From the NCBI GenBank assembly GCA_035498405.1, contig DATKAE010000078.1, positions 1-64,000 on the forward strand: DNA of 64,000 bases. Direction: 5' to 3'. The position numbers and the translations under genes are program-made. Position 1 is the first letter of the stretch. Every line of letters starts with the position of its first letter. Shown here piece after piece: positions 55,067-62,739 of the stretch. Under the pieces are notes generated by a model. It saw only the letters and a list, made by a program, of their open reading frames with translations, was not told the origin of the DNA and did no database searches. This DNA comes from DATBFU01 sp035498405. GTDB taxonomy: Bacteria > Acidobacteriota > Thermoanaerobaculia > UBA5066 > Gp7-AA6.

Positions 55067-57517
55067 GTGGATCGTCGAATGCGAGTCGCCGGTTTCGTTG
55101 CCCTGGTCCTCGCGGCCGCAGGCGCCGGCCTCGCCTCTCCCTTGCCGGCGCCCACGGCGGACCCCGTCTACGCCGCGCTGCGGGCGGCCCGGCCGACGGA
55201 CAGGTCCGTGTCCGTTCGGGATTTCACGCTCGAGCGCGACGTGTTCCGGTTCCGATTCACCGCCGGCACGTTTGAGCTCCTCCCGCCGATCGACGGCCGC
55301 ACGGTGGGAGCGGTCTTCGTGGGCGAAGGGTCGATGGAGCTCGCGCCGGCCTCGGAATCCGAGCGCCGGCACCTCGCCTTCCTGACCGGTGATCGGAGAC
55401 TCGAGATCCTGACGGATCGATTCGAGAGCCTCGTCCTGCTGTTCACCGATGCGACGGCGGCAGACATCGAGGCGCACGGCAGTCCCGGTGCGCCCCCCAA
55501 TTCTGCCGCGGGCGTCTGGGATCGCTTCTTGAAGAAGGAGCGCCGAGACCTCAAGAACAACCTGCATCTGCGGCTCCTCCAGGACCTCCTCGAGAAGCGG
55601 GAGACCGCCGGCGGCCTCTTTCTCGCGTACTTCGACGGCAAGAGACTTCCGCCTGCCTTCGCTCTGGTCGATCCCGCCGGGCTGGCGGATTGGTTCTCAC
55701 CGGGAGAGGTCGGCGGAGCAGGGGTCGCCCTCTACGTCAAGGACGAGGAGAAGGGCGGCTATTGGTACCTCGCCCACACGAAGGAAGAGATCGCCGCCGG
55801 CCGGCTCCGACCGGCGCAACCCCGAGCCGACGCCGAGCACTACTCGATCGAGACGACGATCCAGAAAAACTCTCGGATCCGCGCCACGACGACGATACGG
55901 TTCCGCGCGACGGTCGAGGGCTTGCGCGTCCTGCCGGTGGCCCTCGACGCGAATCTGCGGGTCGAGGAGGCATCCTTCGCGCTCTCCGACGAGACCGCCT
56001 GGAGGCCGGTCCCCTTCGTTCAAGAGAAGCGCGACGAGGACGCCGACCTCGCGATCCTCTTTCCGGAGCCTCTTTCGGCGGGATCGCTCGTCCGGCTGAA
56101 GCTGACCTACGAGGGCGCGAACATCCTGGAAGATGCGGGGGACGGCAATTTCTTCGTCGGTGCCCGGGAAAGCTGGTACCCGAACCTGGGGGGCTTTGCC
56201 GACCTGGCCGTCTTCGATCTGACCTACCGCTGCCCCAAGGACCGTCAAGTCGTTTCGGTCGGGGAGCTCGTCGAAGACCGGGTCGAGGCCGCAACGCGCG
56301 TTTCCGTCTGGAGCTCGAGACAGCCGGTGCGGGTCGCCGGCTTCAACTACGGCAGGTTCCGCCGAGTCGAGCGCTCCGATCCCGAGAGCGGATTGATGGT
56401 GGACGTCTACACCAACCCCGGAGAGCCGGATTTCGTGCGCCAGATCAACAACCAGCTCGAGAACCGTCCCGACGCGGGCCCCCACCACGTCTCCGCCAAC
56501 GCCGACAACCTCGCCAATGCCGCGATGGCCGACGGCATCAACACGGCCCGCGTGGGTTCGATCTACTTTGGACGTCTCCCGCAGGGCGCCGTTTCGATCA
56601 CCCAGCAGACCCAGGCGTTCTTCGGGCAGTCCTGGCCCACGCTGATCTACTTGCCGTATGTCGCGGCCTTCGACGCCACGACCCGCCGGGAGCTGGGCCT
56701 CCAGGGCAGCAACGACTTCGTCGACCTCGTCGGCCCCCATGAGTTCGCCCATCAATGGTGGGGACACCTGGTCGGCTGGGAGAGCTATCGCGACCAATGG
56801 CTCTCCGAGGGATTCGCCGAGTTCACGGCGGCGCTCGTCCTGCAGTACACCGAAGGTCTCCGCCGTTCGAACCTCTTTTGGGAGAAGGCCCGCCGCTGGA
56901 TTCTCCTGACTCCGCGCTTCGCCTCGGTCGCCAACGACGAGGCCGGGCCGATCACCGACGGCTGGCGCCTCTCGACGTGGAAGAACCGCTCCGCGGGAGA
57001 GGCGATGATCTACTCCAAGGGCGCCTACGTGCTCCATATGCTCCGGATGCGGATGCGCGATCCCGAGGCTCCGGCGCCGGACGCGAGGTTCATCGCTCTC
57101 CTCCAGGATTTCGTCGCCACGCAAAGCGGCAAGAACCCCTCGACGCGGGACTTCCAGGCCGCCGTCGAGCGACACATGACGCCGGAAATGAACGCCGCCG
57201 GCGACGGAACGATGGACTGGTTCTTCCGGCAGTGGGTCTACGGGACGGAGATCCCCCGCATCGCGCCGAAGCTCGAGGTGGCGCACCTGGAGGACGATCG
57301 GTACCGGATCCGGGGCTCCGTCACGCAGAGCGGGGTCTCCGACGGGTTCCGAACGGATGTCCCGATCTACGTCGAGACCAAGGGAGAAGTCCGGCGAGTC
57401 GGATTCGTGTCGCTCATCGGAAGCCAAACCGTCCCGGTCGACCTGACGGTCCGGCTGGCGCGGGCCCCCGAGCGGGCGCTGGTGAACGCCCTCCACGACG
57501 TCCTGTACCGAGACTGA
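55067..57517 (+). CDS. M1-family secreted zinc aminopeptidase with a long N-terminal extension
   Basis: 816 residues. Signal peptide about 5-25. The first 230 residues form an extra domain, then an M1 N-terminal beta domain (about 260-430) and the catalytic domain with HEFAHQWWGH (zinc His pair and Glu) and the third ligand in LSEGFAEF. The usual GAMEN exopeptidase motif is not evident, so it resembles the M1 proteins of Acidobacteria and Bacteroidetes of uncertain specificity. The start is set by the TAGACT box. Confidence 0.85.
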   Translation: MDRRMRVAGFVALVLAAAGAGLASPLPAPTADPVYAALRAARPTDRSVSVRDFTLERDVFRFRFTAGTFELLPPIDGRTVGAVFVGEGSMELAPASESERRHLAFLTGDRRLEILTDRFESLVLLFTDATAADIEAHGSPGAPPNSAAGVWDRFLKKERRDLKNNLHLRLLQDLLEKRETAGGLFLAYFDGKRLPPAFALVDPAGLADWFSPGEVGGAGVALYVKDEEKGGYWYLAHTKEEIAAGRLRPAQPRADAEHYSIETTIQKNSRIRATTTIRFRATVEGLRVLPVALDANLRVEEASFALSDETAWRPVPFVQEKRDEDADLAILFPEPLSAGSLVRLKLTYEGANILEDAGDGNFFVGARESWYPNLGGFADLAVFDLTYRCPKDRQVVSVGELVEDRVEAATRVSVWSSRQPVRVAGFNYGRFRRVERSDPESGLMVDVYTNPGEPDFVRQINNQLENRPDAGPHHVSANADNLANAAMADGINTARVGSIYFGRLPQGAVSITQQTQAFFGQSWPTLIYLPYVAAFDATTRRELGLQGSNDFVDLVGPHEFAHQWWGHLVGWESYRDQWLSEGFAEFTAALVLQYTEGLRRSNLFWEKARRWILLTPRFASVANDEAGPITDGWRLSTWKNRSAGEAMIYSKGAYVLHMLRMRMRDPEAPAPDARFIALLQDFVATQSGKNPSTRDFQAAVERHMTPEMNAAGDGTMDWFFRQWVYGTEIPRIAPKLEVAHLEDDRYRIRGSVTQSGVSDGFRTDVPIYVETKGEVRRVGFVSLIGSQTVPVDLTVRLARAPERALVNALHDVLYRD

Positions 57518-57556
57518 CCGCGGACCGCCCGTCGGCCCGAGCGGCCGCGCAACCCG

Positions 57557-58075
57557 TCAGGCGACGACGTCTTTCTTGGACGGATGCGTGTCCTCGGCCC
57601 GCCAGGCCACGAGGTTGCGCTCGATCTGCCGCGAGTGCTTCTCCAGGTGCTCCGCGTAGACCTCCAGCCACTGCTCGGCCGAGTAGCTGCCGGATTCGGT
57701 GTGCTTGCCGGTTCGGGTCCACGCGTCCGGAGGCAACTGGTGCAGCAGGGCGGCCGTGTGCTGCCGCACCGCCCGAACCACCGCCAGCGCGGGCTCGAGC
57801 GGCAGGGCGTGGTAGTCGAGCGCCTTGGCCCAGCGGGCCTGGTCGTAACCGACGATCAAGGGGCTGTCCTCGCAGACGAGGTAACGAATCCGCATGGCCC
57901 CGTTGGTTTCCGAGTCGGCGCAATGGCAGATCACTTCGTGCACCGACCACCGGTCCGGGCCGGGGCGCCACTCGAGCGCGTCCTTGGGCACCTTCGCCAG
58001 GGCGTCGGCCAGCTTGACGGGACCCTCCTCGTAACGGCGGATGAGCTCCTCGCGCTCCCTTGCGGAATGAGACAT
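57557..58075 (-). CDS. DinB-superfamily protein (second of two)
   Basis: 172 residues. DRWSVHEVICHCADSE has the first metal His, and EVYAEHLEKHSRQIERNL the HxxxH pair, as in the YfiT branch. It is not closely similar to the DinB protein at 44622. Substrate unknown. First gene of none; it stands after the M1 gene on the other strand, with the GlsB-like gene 43 nt upstream. Confidence 0.8.
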   Translation of the reverse strand: MSHSAREREELIRRYEEGPVKLADALAKVPKDALEWRPGPDRWSVHEVICHCADSETNGAMRIRYLVCEDSPLIVGYDQARWAKALDYHALPLEPALAVVRAVRQHTAALLHQLPPDAWTRTGKHTESGSYSAEQWLEVYAEHLEKHSRQIERNLVAWRAEDTHPSKKDVVA

Positions 58076-58118
58076 GCCTCGTCGCTCCTCGAAGCCCGCG
58101 CCGAAAGGCGGCGCCCGC

Positions 58119-58367
58119 CTACGCGGGCGTCGGCTTCCTCATCTTCTTGTAGATGAACAAGACCAGGATGGCACCGAGTGTTGCGGCGATGAAGCCCGCC
58201 GATTCGCCGGGCTGATACCACCCGACCAATTTTCCGAGCAGAGTGGCGACCAACGCTCCGGCGATCCCGAGCAGGATCGTCATGATGATTCCGCCCGGGT
58301 CCCTCCCGGGCATCAGGAACTTGGCCAGAACGCCCGCCACGAGTCCGATGACGATGGTCCACAGCAT
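58119..58367 (-). CDS. GlsB/YeaQ/YmgE-family small membrane protein
   Basis: 82 residues, three hydrophobic segments. The family start LWTIVIGLVAGVLAKFLMPG and a mid-chain GGIIMTILLGIAGALVA are diagnostic (transglycosylase-associated protein family). It is stress-related in many bacteria; the exact role is unknown. A purine-rich site (GGAAGAGG) precedes the ATG. Confidence 0.88.
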   Translation of the reverse strand: MLWTIVIGLVAGVLAKFLMPGRDPGGIIMTILLGIAGALVATLLGKLVGWYQPGESAGFIAATLGAILVLFIYKKMRKPTPA

Positions 58368-58385
58368 GGCCTCTTCCTCCCAGAG

Positions 58386-58404
58386 AAAAACCCCGACTTC
58401 GGGG
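58386..58404 (-). terminator. Rho-independent terminator after the lipoprotein gene
   Basis: On the minus strand CCCCG-AAGT-CGGGG followed by TTTTT, 9 nt after the stop of the lipoprotein gene. It ends the 59027-58413 transcript before the GlsB-like gene. Confidence 0.75.
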
Positions 58405-58412
58405 CGGCTGCG

Positions 58413-59027
58413 CTACTTCGTGACCGGGGCCGCCCCGCCCGCCGCTTCGGGAACGCTCATCCCGAGGCTCTGCATGATCTGCGCCGCCTTCTCCTTGACC
58501 ATGTTTGCCTTGGCCAGGGCGTCTTGGAGGTTACCGGCCTTGAACGCCGCAGAAGCGTCAGCCCAGCTCTGGGTCGCCGCGGCGAGCCCCGCCTGGGCGC
58601 TCTCGAGAGTGGCCCTGTCGAGCCCCTTGGGCAACTTCTTGGAGGCGGAGAGAATGTCCACCCGGCTCTTGATGGCGTCGACCATCTTGGGAACACCGGC
58701 GGCGAGATCCGTCCACGCGTTCTCGAGCCTGGTCTTCTGAGCGGTCGCGGCAGCCTGAGCGTCGAGAACCTTCTGCCCGATGTTCTCCACACTCGCAATC
58801 GCCGCCTTGTATTCTCCCTTCGCGAAGTTCTCCTTGGCCGCTGCCAGGGAATCCGTGACTCCCTTCCACTGCTCGGCCGCGTATTTCTCGACATCCGGGC
58901 CGCCCGTCGCGACCGCCTTCTCCGCCGTCTTGATCGCGGTATCGGCCAGGCGCTTATCCCGGCCGCAGGCGACGACCAGGCAGCAGGCCAAGAGCGCCAG
59001 CGCCCCTCGCAACCCGTTCTTGAGCAT
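58413..59027 (-). CDS. Alanine-rich helical lipoprotein of unknown function
   Basis: 204 residues. The lipobox LVVAC (Cys 21) predicts a lipid anchor. The mature part is almost wholly helical and rich in Ala/Lys/Glu with heptad-like spacing (coiled coil about 40-190), with repeating Trp (WKGVTDSL, WTDLAAGV, WADASAAF) at similar intervals. It looks like a periplasmic helical bundle. No family recognised; 40 nt downstream of a LysM protein, possibly one unit. Confidence 0.65.
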   Translation of the reverse strand: MLKNGLRGALALLACCLVVACGRDKRLADTAIKTAEKAVATGGPDVEKYAAEQWKGVTDSLAAAKENFAKGEYKAAIASVENIGQKVLDAQAAATAQKTRLENAWTDLAAGVPKMVDAIKSRVDILSASKKLPKGLDRATLESAQAGLAAATQSWADASAAFKAGNLQDALAKANMVKEKAAQIMQSLGMSVPEAAGGAAPVTK

Positions 59028-59066
59028 GGTCCCCCTCCTTCCCCGGCCATTGGGCCGGTGCTGAAC

Positions 59067-59276
59067 CTAAGGAATGCGAATCTTCTGACCGACACGGATC
59101 AGGTTCGGATCCTTGATCGTGTCGCGGTTCGCCTCGAAGATCTTGGGGTACAGGCTGGCATCCCCGTAATACTTCTGCGCGATCTTCGAGAGCGTCTCTC
59201 CCTTTTGGACTTCGTGCCATTGTGTGGAGTCCCACGCGTCGGGCTTCGGCGTGGTCTTCGGGGTTTCCTCGGGCAT
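59067..59276 (-). CDS. Short LysM-domain protein
   Basis: 69 residues. A single LysM of the YgaU type, EVQKGETLSKIAQKYYGDASLYPKIF split by GD, ending LIRVGQKIRIP. No signal peptide; a Thr/Pro linker precedes the domain. LysM binds peptidoglycan, so the lack of an export signal is odd; YgaU-like proteins are similar. ATG 59276 follows GGGAGGG. Confidence 0.78.
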   Translation of the reverse strand: MPEETPKTTPKPDAWDSTQWHEVQKGETLSKIAQKYYGDASLYPKIFEANRDTIKDPNLIRVGQKIRIP

Positions 59277-59308
59277 GGCGGCGGCCCTCCTTCCCGGCCC
59301 GAATCCTA

Positions 59309-60085
59309 TCAGCGCTCGAGCCGATAGGCCTGCGGGCGGCGGTCTCTCAACGCGGGGAACTTCTCGCGCGCCTCGGCGACGACGGCCGGATCGACCCCGC
59401 AGAAGAAAACGCCTTCCTCCTGACCGGCCTCGGCAAGGACCTCCCCCCACGGGGAGAAGGCCACGGATTGACCGACGTAGCGCACGCCGTCTCCTTCCCC
59501 GGTCCGGTTGACCCCGACGACGAACGCGAGGTTCTCGATCGCTCGGGCCTGCAGCAGCACGCGAAGGTGCGCCTGCCGGCGCTCCGGCCAGTTGGAGACG
59601 ACGGCATAGAGGTCCGTTCGGTCGGCCGCGAGCCGGAAGGGTTCGGGGAAGCGCAGGTCGTAGCAGATGAACGGTGTCACGCGGACGCCTTCGATCGCAA
59701 CGGTGACGATCCCGCCGCCACCCTCGTACTGCCGGTCCTCGCCCGCGAAGGAGAACGGATGGATCTTGGCGTAACGCGTCACTTCGCCCGACGGCGAAAC
59801 GACGAGCGCGACGTTGCGCGCCCTGCCGTCACGGAATTCCGGAACGCTCCCGATGATCCAGAGGCCGAGCGACCCGGCCTTCTCTCGAAGGAACATCTCG
59901 GAAGGGCCGCCCGGAGCCTGTGCGACGCGTTCGGGACGCATCGAAAAGCCCGTCGAGAACATCTCGGGAAGAACGGCCAGACGCGCGCCGCCTCGCGCGG
60001 CCTGCTCGAGCAGGTGCGCCGCCCGGGCGTGGCTCGCCTCCACGTTTTCCCAAACGATGTCGAGCTGCAGCAGGGCGACCTTCAC
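59309..60085 (-). CDS. Carbon-nitrogen hydrolase, omega-amidase (YafV/NIT2) type
   Basis: 258 residues from GTG 60085. Catalytic Glu in LAVLPEMFSTGFSM, Lys in YAKIHPFSFAGE and Cys in FICYDLRFPEPF form the nitrilase-family triad. The EMFSTGF and YDLRFP forms match omega-amidases, which clear 2-oxoglutaramate and succinamate, linking glutamine transamination to 2-oxoglutarate. The cupin gene ends 13 nt upstream. Confidence 0.85.
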   Translation of the reverse strand: MKVALLQLDIVWENVEASHARAAHLLEQAARGGARLAVLPEMFSTGFSMRPERVAQAPGGPSEMFLREKAGSLGLWIIGSVPEFRDGRARNVALVVSPSGEVTRYAKIHPFSFAGEDRQYEGGGGIVTVAIEGVRVTPFICYDLRFPEPFRLAADRTDLYAVVSNWPERRQAHLRVLLQARAIENLAFVVGVNRTGEGDGVRYVGQSVAFSPWGEVLAEAGQEEGVFFCGVDPAVVAEAREKFPALRDRRPQAYRLER

Positions 60086-60098
60086 GAGAGTCTCGCTT

Positions 60099-60413
60099 CT
60101 ACCAGAGCGTACCGTCCAAGGAGAGCACGGTCCGGCGGCCCCGAACCTCGGCGCCGTGGCGGGTCCCGGCGGGCAAATACAGCCGGTCTCCGGCTTCCAG
60201 GTCGTAGGCGACTCCCGCAATGGTGACTCGCAGCACTCCCTCGAGCACGGCATCGCACTTGTCCTGCGCGTGCGCGTGCTCGGGGAACACCGTGCCCTCG
60301 CGATACGCGTACACGGCCACCTCGTACCCCTCGCGCTCCATTGCCGCCATGAGGCGCTTTTCCGTCAGTGGACCGTCCTGCGCCGTCCAGCGCTCCAATC
60401 GGACACCGTCCAC
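60099..60413 (-). CDS. Small cupin-domain protein
   Basis: 104 residues from GTG 60413. Cupin motif 1 is FPEHAHAQDKCDAVLEG and motif 2 GDRLYLPAGTRHGAEV; the His and Glu-like ligands suggest a metal site. The function could be sensing or isomerising a small molecule. It lies in a compact unit with the omega-amidase (13 nt) and the ferritin-like gene (14 nt). Confidence 0.8.
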   Translation of the reverse strand: MDGVRLERWTAQDGPLTEKRLMAAMEREGYEVAVYAYREGTVFPEHAHAQDKCDAVLEGVLRVTIAGVAYDLEAGDRLYLPAGTRHGAEVRGRRTVLSLDGTLW

Positions 60414-60427
60414 GAACGCCCTCTCCC

Positions 60428-61030
60428 CTAGGCGCCTGCCTTTCGGGGATCGAACGTGGACAAGAGGTTCTTCAGGTCGTCTGCGTGCTCCTCCTCAACG
60501 GCCAGGATCTCCTCTATCAAGCGCCGCGAGGTGATGTCGCGGTCTCCCAGGAAACGCACGATCTCGCCGTAGGACTCGATGGCGATGCGCTCGGCCACGA
60601 GGTCCTCCTTGATCATCTCGACGAGCGTCTTTCCCTCCTTATACTCGGAGTGGCTGCGCGTGGCGAGGCCCTCCGGAGAAAAGTCAGGCTCGCCGTCGAG
60701 CTGCGTGATCCGCTCGGCGATCCGGTCGGCGTGTCCCTGCTCCTCGTTGGCGTGCTGCAGGAACTCCGCGGCGACGGCGTTGGCATGGATGCCGCTCGCC
60801 ATGAAGTAGTGGCGCTTGTACCGCAGCACGCAGACGATCTCCGTCGCGAGGGCCTCGTTCAAGACGCCGATCACTTTCTTGCGGTCCGCGAGGTAGCCCT
60901 CGGTCACCGCGCCGTCCTGGATGCGCTTGCGGGCGCGCCGGCGAAGCTCCTTGACATCGCTCAGAAAATCTCCCGACACTTCCGGCTCCGCCGCCGGCCC
61001 CGCCTTCTTCCCCGCCTTCTTTTGCGCCAT
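60428..61030 (-). CDS. Ferritin-like (bacterioferritin-related) protein
   Basis: 200 residues. A Lys/Ala-rich tail (1-20) precedes a four-helix bundle with diiron ligands E in LATEIVCVL, E-x-x-H in NEEQGHADR, E in ERIAIESYGEI and E-x-x-H in VEEEHADDL. This is the bacterioferritin ligand set. It stores or detoxifies iron. The Lys-rich N-terminus resembles Dps tails that bind DNA. No haem Met site is obvious. Confidence 0.85.
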   Translation of the reverse strand: MAQKKAGKKAGPAAEPEVSGDFLSDVKELRRRARKRIQDGAVTEGYLADRKKVIGVLNEALATEIVCVLRYKRHYFMASGIHANAVAAEFLQHANEEQGHADRIAERITQLDGEPDFSPEGLATRSHSEYKEGKTLVEMIKEDLVAERIAIESYGEIVRFLGDRDITSRRLIEEILAVEEEHADDLKNLLSTFDPRKAGA

Positions 61031-61078
61031 GTCGTTTTTCTCCCCCGCCAGATCAAATCAAATGGCGCGCCAAGGCGC

Positions 61079-61104
61079 AAAAAAAAGGGGGCCCGAAGGC
61101 CCCC
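61079..61104 (-). terminator. Rho-independent terminator with UUCG tetraloop
   Basis: On the minus strand GGGGGCC-TTCG-GGCCCCC followed by eight T, 23 nt after the RRM gene stop. A 7-bp perfect GC stem with a UUCG loop is a near-ideal terminator. Confidence 0.92.
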
Positions 61105-61127
61105 GGTTCTCATGGTAGGGAGTACGG

Positions 61128-61424
61128 CTAGTAGCCTGGACGCCCGCCGTATCCGCCGCGCCCGCCGCCGCCGCCGCCACCCGTCTTGGGACGGGCCTCG
61201 TTCACGGTGAGCGCCCGGCCGCCGTATTCCTGCCCCGACAGGGCAGAAATGGCGTTGCGGGCCTCGTTGTCGTCCGCGAATTCCACGAAGCCGAAGCCTC
61301 GGGAACGGCCGGTGTCGCGGTCGGTCACGACGGCGACGTTGTCCACGTTGCCGTACTGGGAGAAGAGATTTCGAAGATCCTCCTCCGTGGTGCTATAGGG
61401 AAGGTTGCCGACGTACAGCTTCAT
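61128..61424 (-). CDS. RRM-domain RNA-binding protein
   Basis: 98 residues. RNP2 LYVGNL (3-8) and RNP1 RGFGFVEF (43-50) with a Gly-rich tail (TGGGGGGGRGGYGG). Such bacterial glycine-rich RRM proteins are cold- or stress-linked RNA chaperones. TTAGGACT lies 8 nt before the ATG, close to but not exactly the TANNNT form. Ended by a strong terminator. Confidence 0.92.
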   Translation of the reverse strand: MKLYVGNLPYSTTEEDLRNLFSQYGNVDNVAVVTDRDTGRSRGFGFVEFADDNEARNAISALSGQEYGGRALTVNEARPKTGGGGGGGRGGYGGRPGY

Positions 61425-61673
61425 CGAATCCGAGTCCTAATCCGGCGTCTCCCTTCCGGCTCCGCCGCGCCGATCGGCCTGGCCGGCTTCCCGTCGAGTT
61501 CGTCGGACTTCGGACAGCACGGATGCGTGCGGAGAAGGCAGGCGATACGAGAAGGACTGCAGTCTATGAGATCGGTTCGCGAAACGCAAGCGGCGTTCAG
61601 AAAGGGTTAAGCCTTGCCGTCCCCGTCGCCGCTTCGCAGGGCGGCGGAGCCTCCCCGGCGTTCGCCGCGTCTG
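61425..61673. other. Intergenic region without recognised gene
   Basis: 249 bp between the RRM gene and the flavin subunit gene, both on the minus strand. It must hold the RRM promoter at its left end. Short open frames on the plus strand lack coding character. I see no tRNA, riboswitch or strong hairpin. Confidence 0.5.
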
Positions 61674-62648
61674 CTAGGCCAGTTCCCGAAGGGCCGCCGC
61701 CACGAACCGGCGGGTCATCTCCTTCCTCCAGAGAAAGGAGAAATCGGTGTTGTCCATCGGCCGGGAGGACTCCGAGGCGGCGTCGGCCGCCTCGGCGATC
61801 GCCCCGTCGTCGAGCAGTCGGCCCCGTAGGAGCTCTTCGGCACGGCCTAGGCGAACCGGCGCCGAGGCCACCCCGCCCAGGACCAGGCGCGCCTCGGACA
61901 CGACCGCGCCCTCTTGCCGCAACGCCGCGCCGACCGACAGCACCGGAAAATCGAACGCGCCGCGGCGTCGGAGCTTTCGGTAGGAGGCCTTCCAGCCGCC
62001 CTTGGACGGCAGACGGATCTCCGTCAGGAGCTCGTCCGGCTTCTTGGCAAGGTAGTGGATCCCGTCGTTTCGGTACAGCTCGTCCAGCGGCATCTCCCGC
62101 TCTCCTTCTGCCGAAACGAACACCGCCCGGGCGGAGAGCGCAATGAGCACCGGCACCGAGTCGGCCGATTGAACGGCGAGACAGCGCGGAGAAGCCGGCG
62201 CCACCCAGCAAATCGCGCCGTCCTTCTTCATACAGAAGTCGATCGCTTGCCGCCACTCGAAAGTCTGGTCGTAGTAGTTGCATCGGGTGTCGAGCAACAC
62301 ATTGCCCCCGAGTGTCCCCATGTTGCGCAGCGGAGGTGTCGAGATCTCCGTGATCGCCCGGACGAGACCCGGATAGTCGCGCCGAATCCGCCGGTGGCCC
62401 TCGATCGAGGAGAGCGCCGCCGCGGCTCCCAGCGCCGCTCCCTCGGCGCCCGCGCGAATGCGGCGCAACGTCGGGATCCGCGAAAGGCCGATGACGACCC
62501 GAGGCGTCTGCTGGCGGCGCTTCATGTTCGGGTAGAGGTCGGTGCCTCCCGCCACGAAGGCTCCGTCCGGTCCCGAGTCGGACTTGATACGAACCGCCTC
62601 CCTGACCGAGGTCGGCGCGAAATAGCGAAATTTCGGAAGGCGCATCAT
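61674..62648 (-). CDS. hcrB: FAD subunit of a molybdenum hydroxylase, 4-hydroxybenzoyl-CoA reductase beta type
   Basis: 324 residues. The flavin segments VAGGTDLYPNMK (32-43) and RNMGTLGGNVL (108-118) define a CO-dehydrogenase/xanthine-dehydrogenase FAD subunit. Between residues 120 and 160 lies an insert with C123, C139, C147 and C156 (CNYYDQ, FCMKKDG, ICWVAP, RCLAV). That matches the extra [4Fe-4S] loop known from HcrB of 4-hydroxybenzoyl-CoA reductase. Two adjacent ATGs (62648, 62645). It follows the Mo subunit across a repeat-filled gap. Confidence 0.78.
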   Translation of the reverse strand: MMRLPKFRYFAPTSVREAVRIKSDSGPDGAFVAGGTDLYPNMKRRQQTPRVVIGLSRIPTLRRIRAGAEGAALGAAAALSSIEGHRRIRRDYPGLVRAITEISTPPLRNMGTLGGNVLLDTRCNYYDQTFEWRQAIDFCMKKDGAICWVAPASPRCLAVQSADSVPVLIALSARAVFVSAEGEREMPLDELYRNDGIHYLAKKPDELLTEIRLPSKGGWKASYRKLRRRGAFDFPVLSVGAALRQEGAVVSEARLVLGGVASAPVRLGRAEELLRGRLLDDGAIAEAADAASESSRPMDNTDFSFLWRKEMTRRFVAAALRELA

Positions 62649-62658
62649 GGCAAGTGAA

Positions 62659-62735
<77 letters not shown>

Positions 62736-62739
62736 CTCT

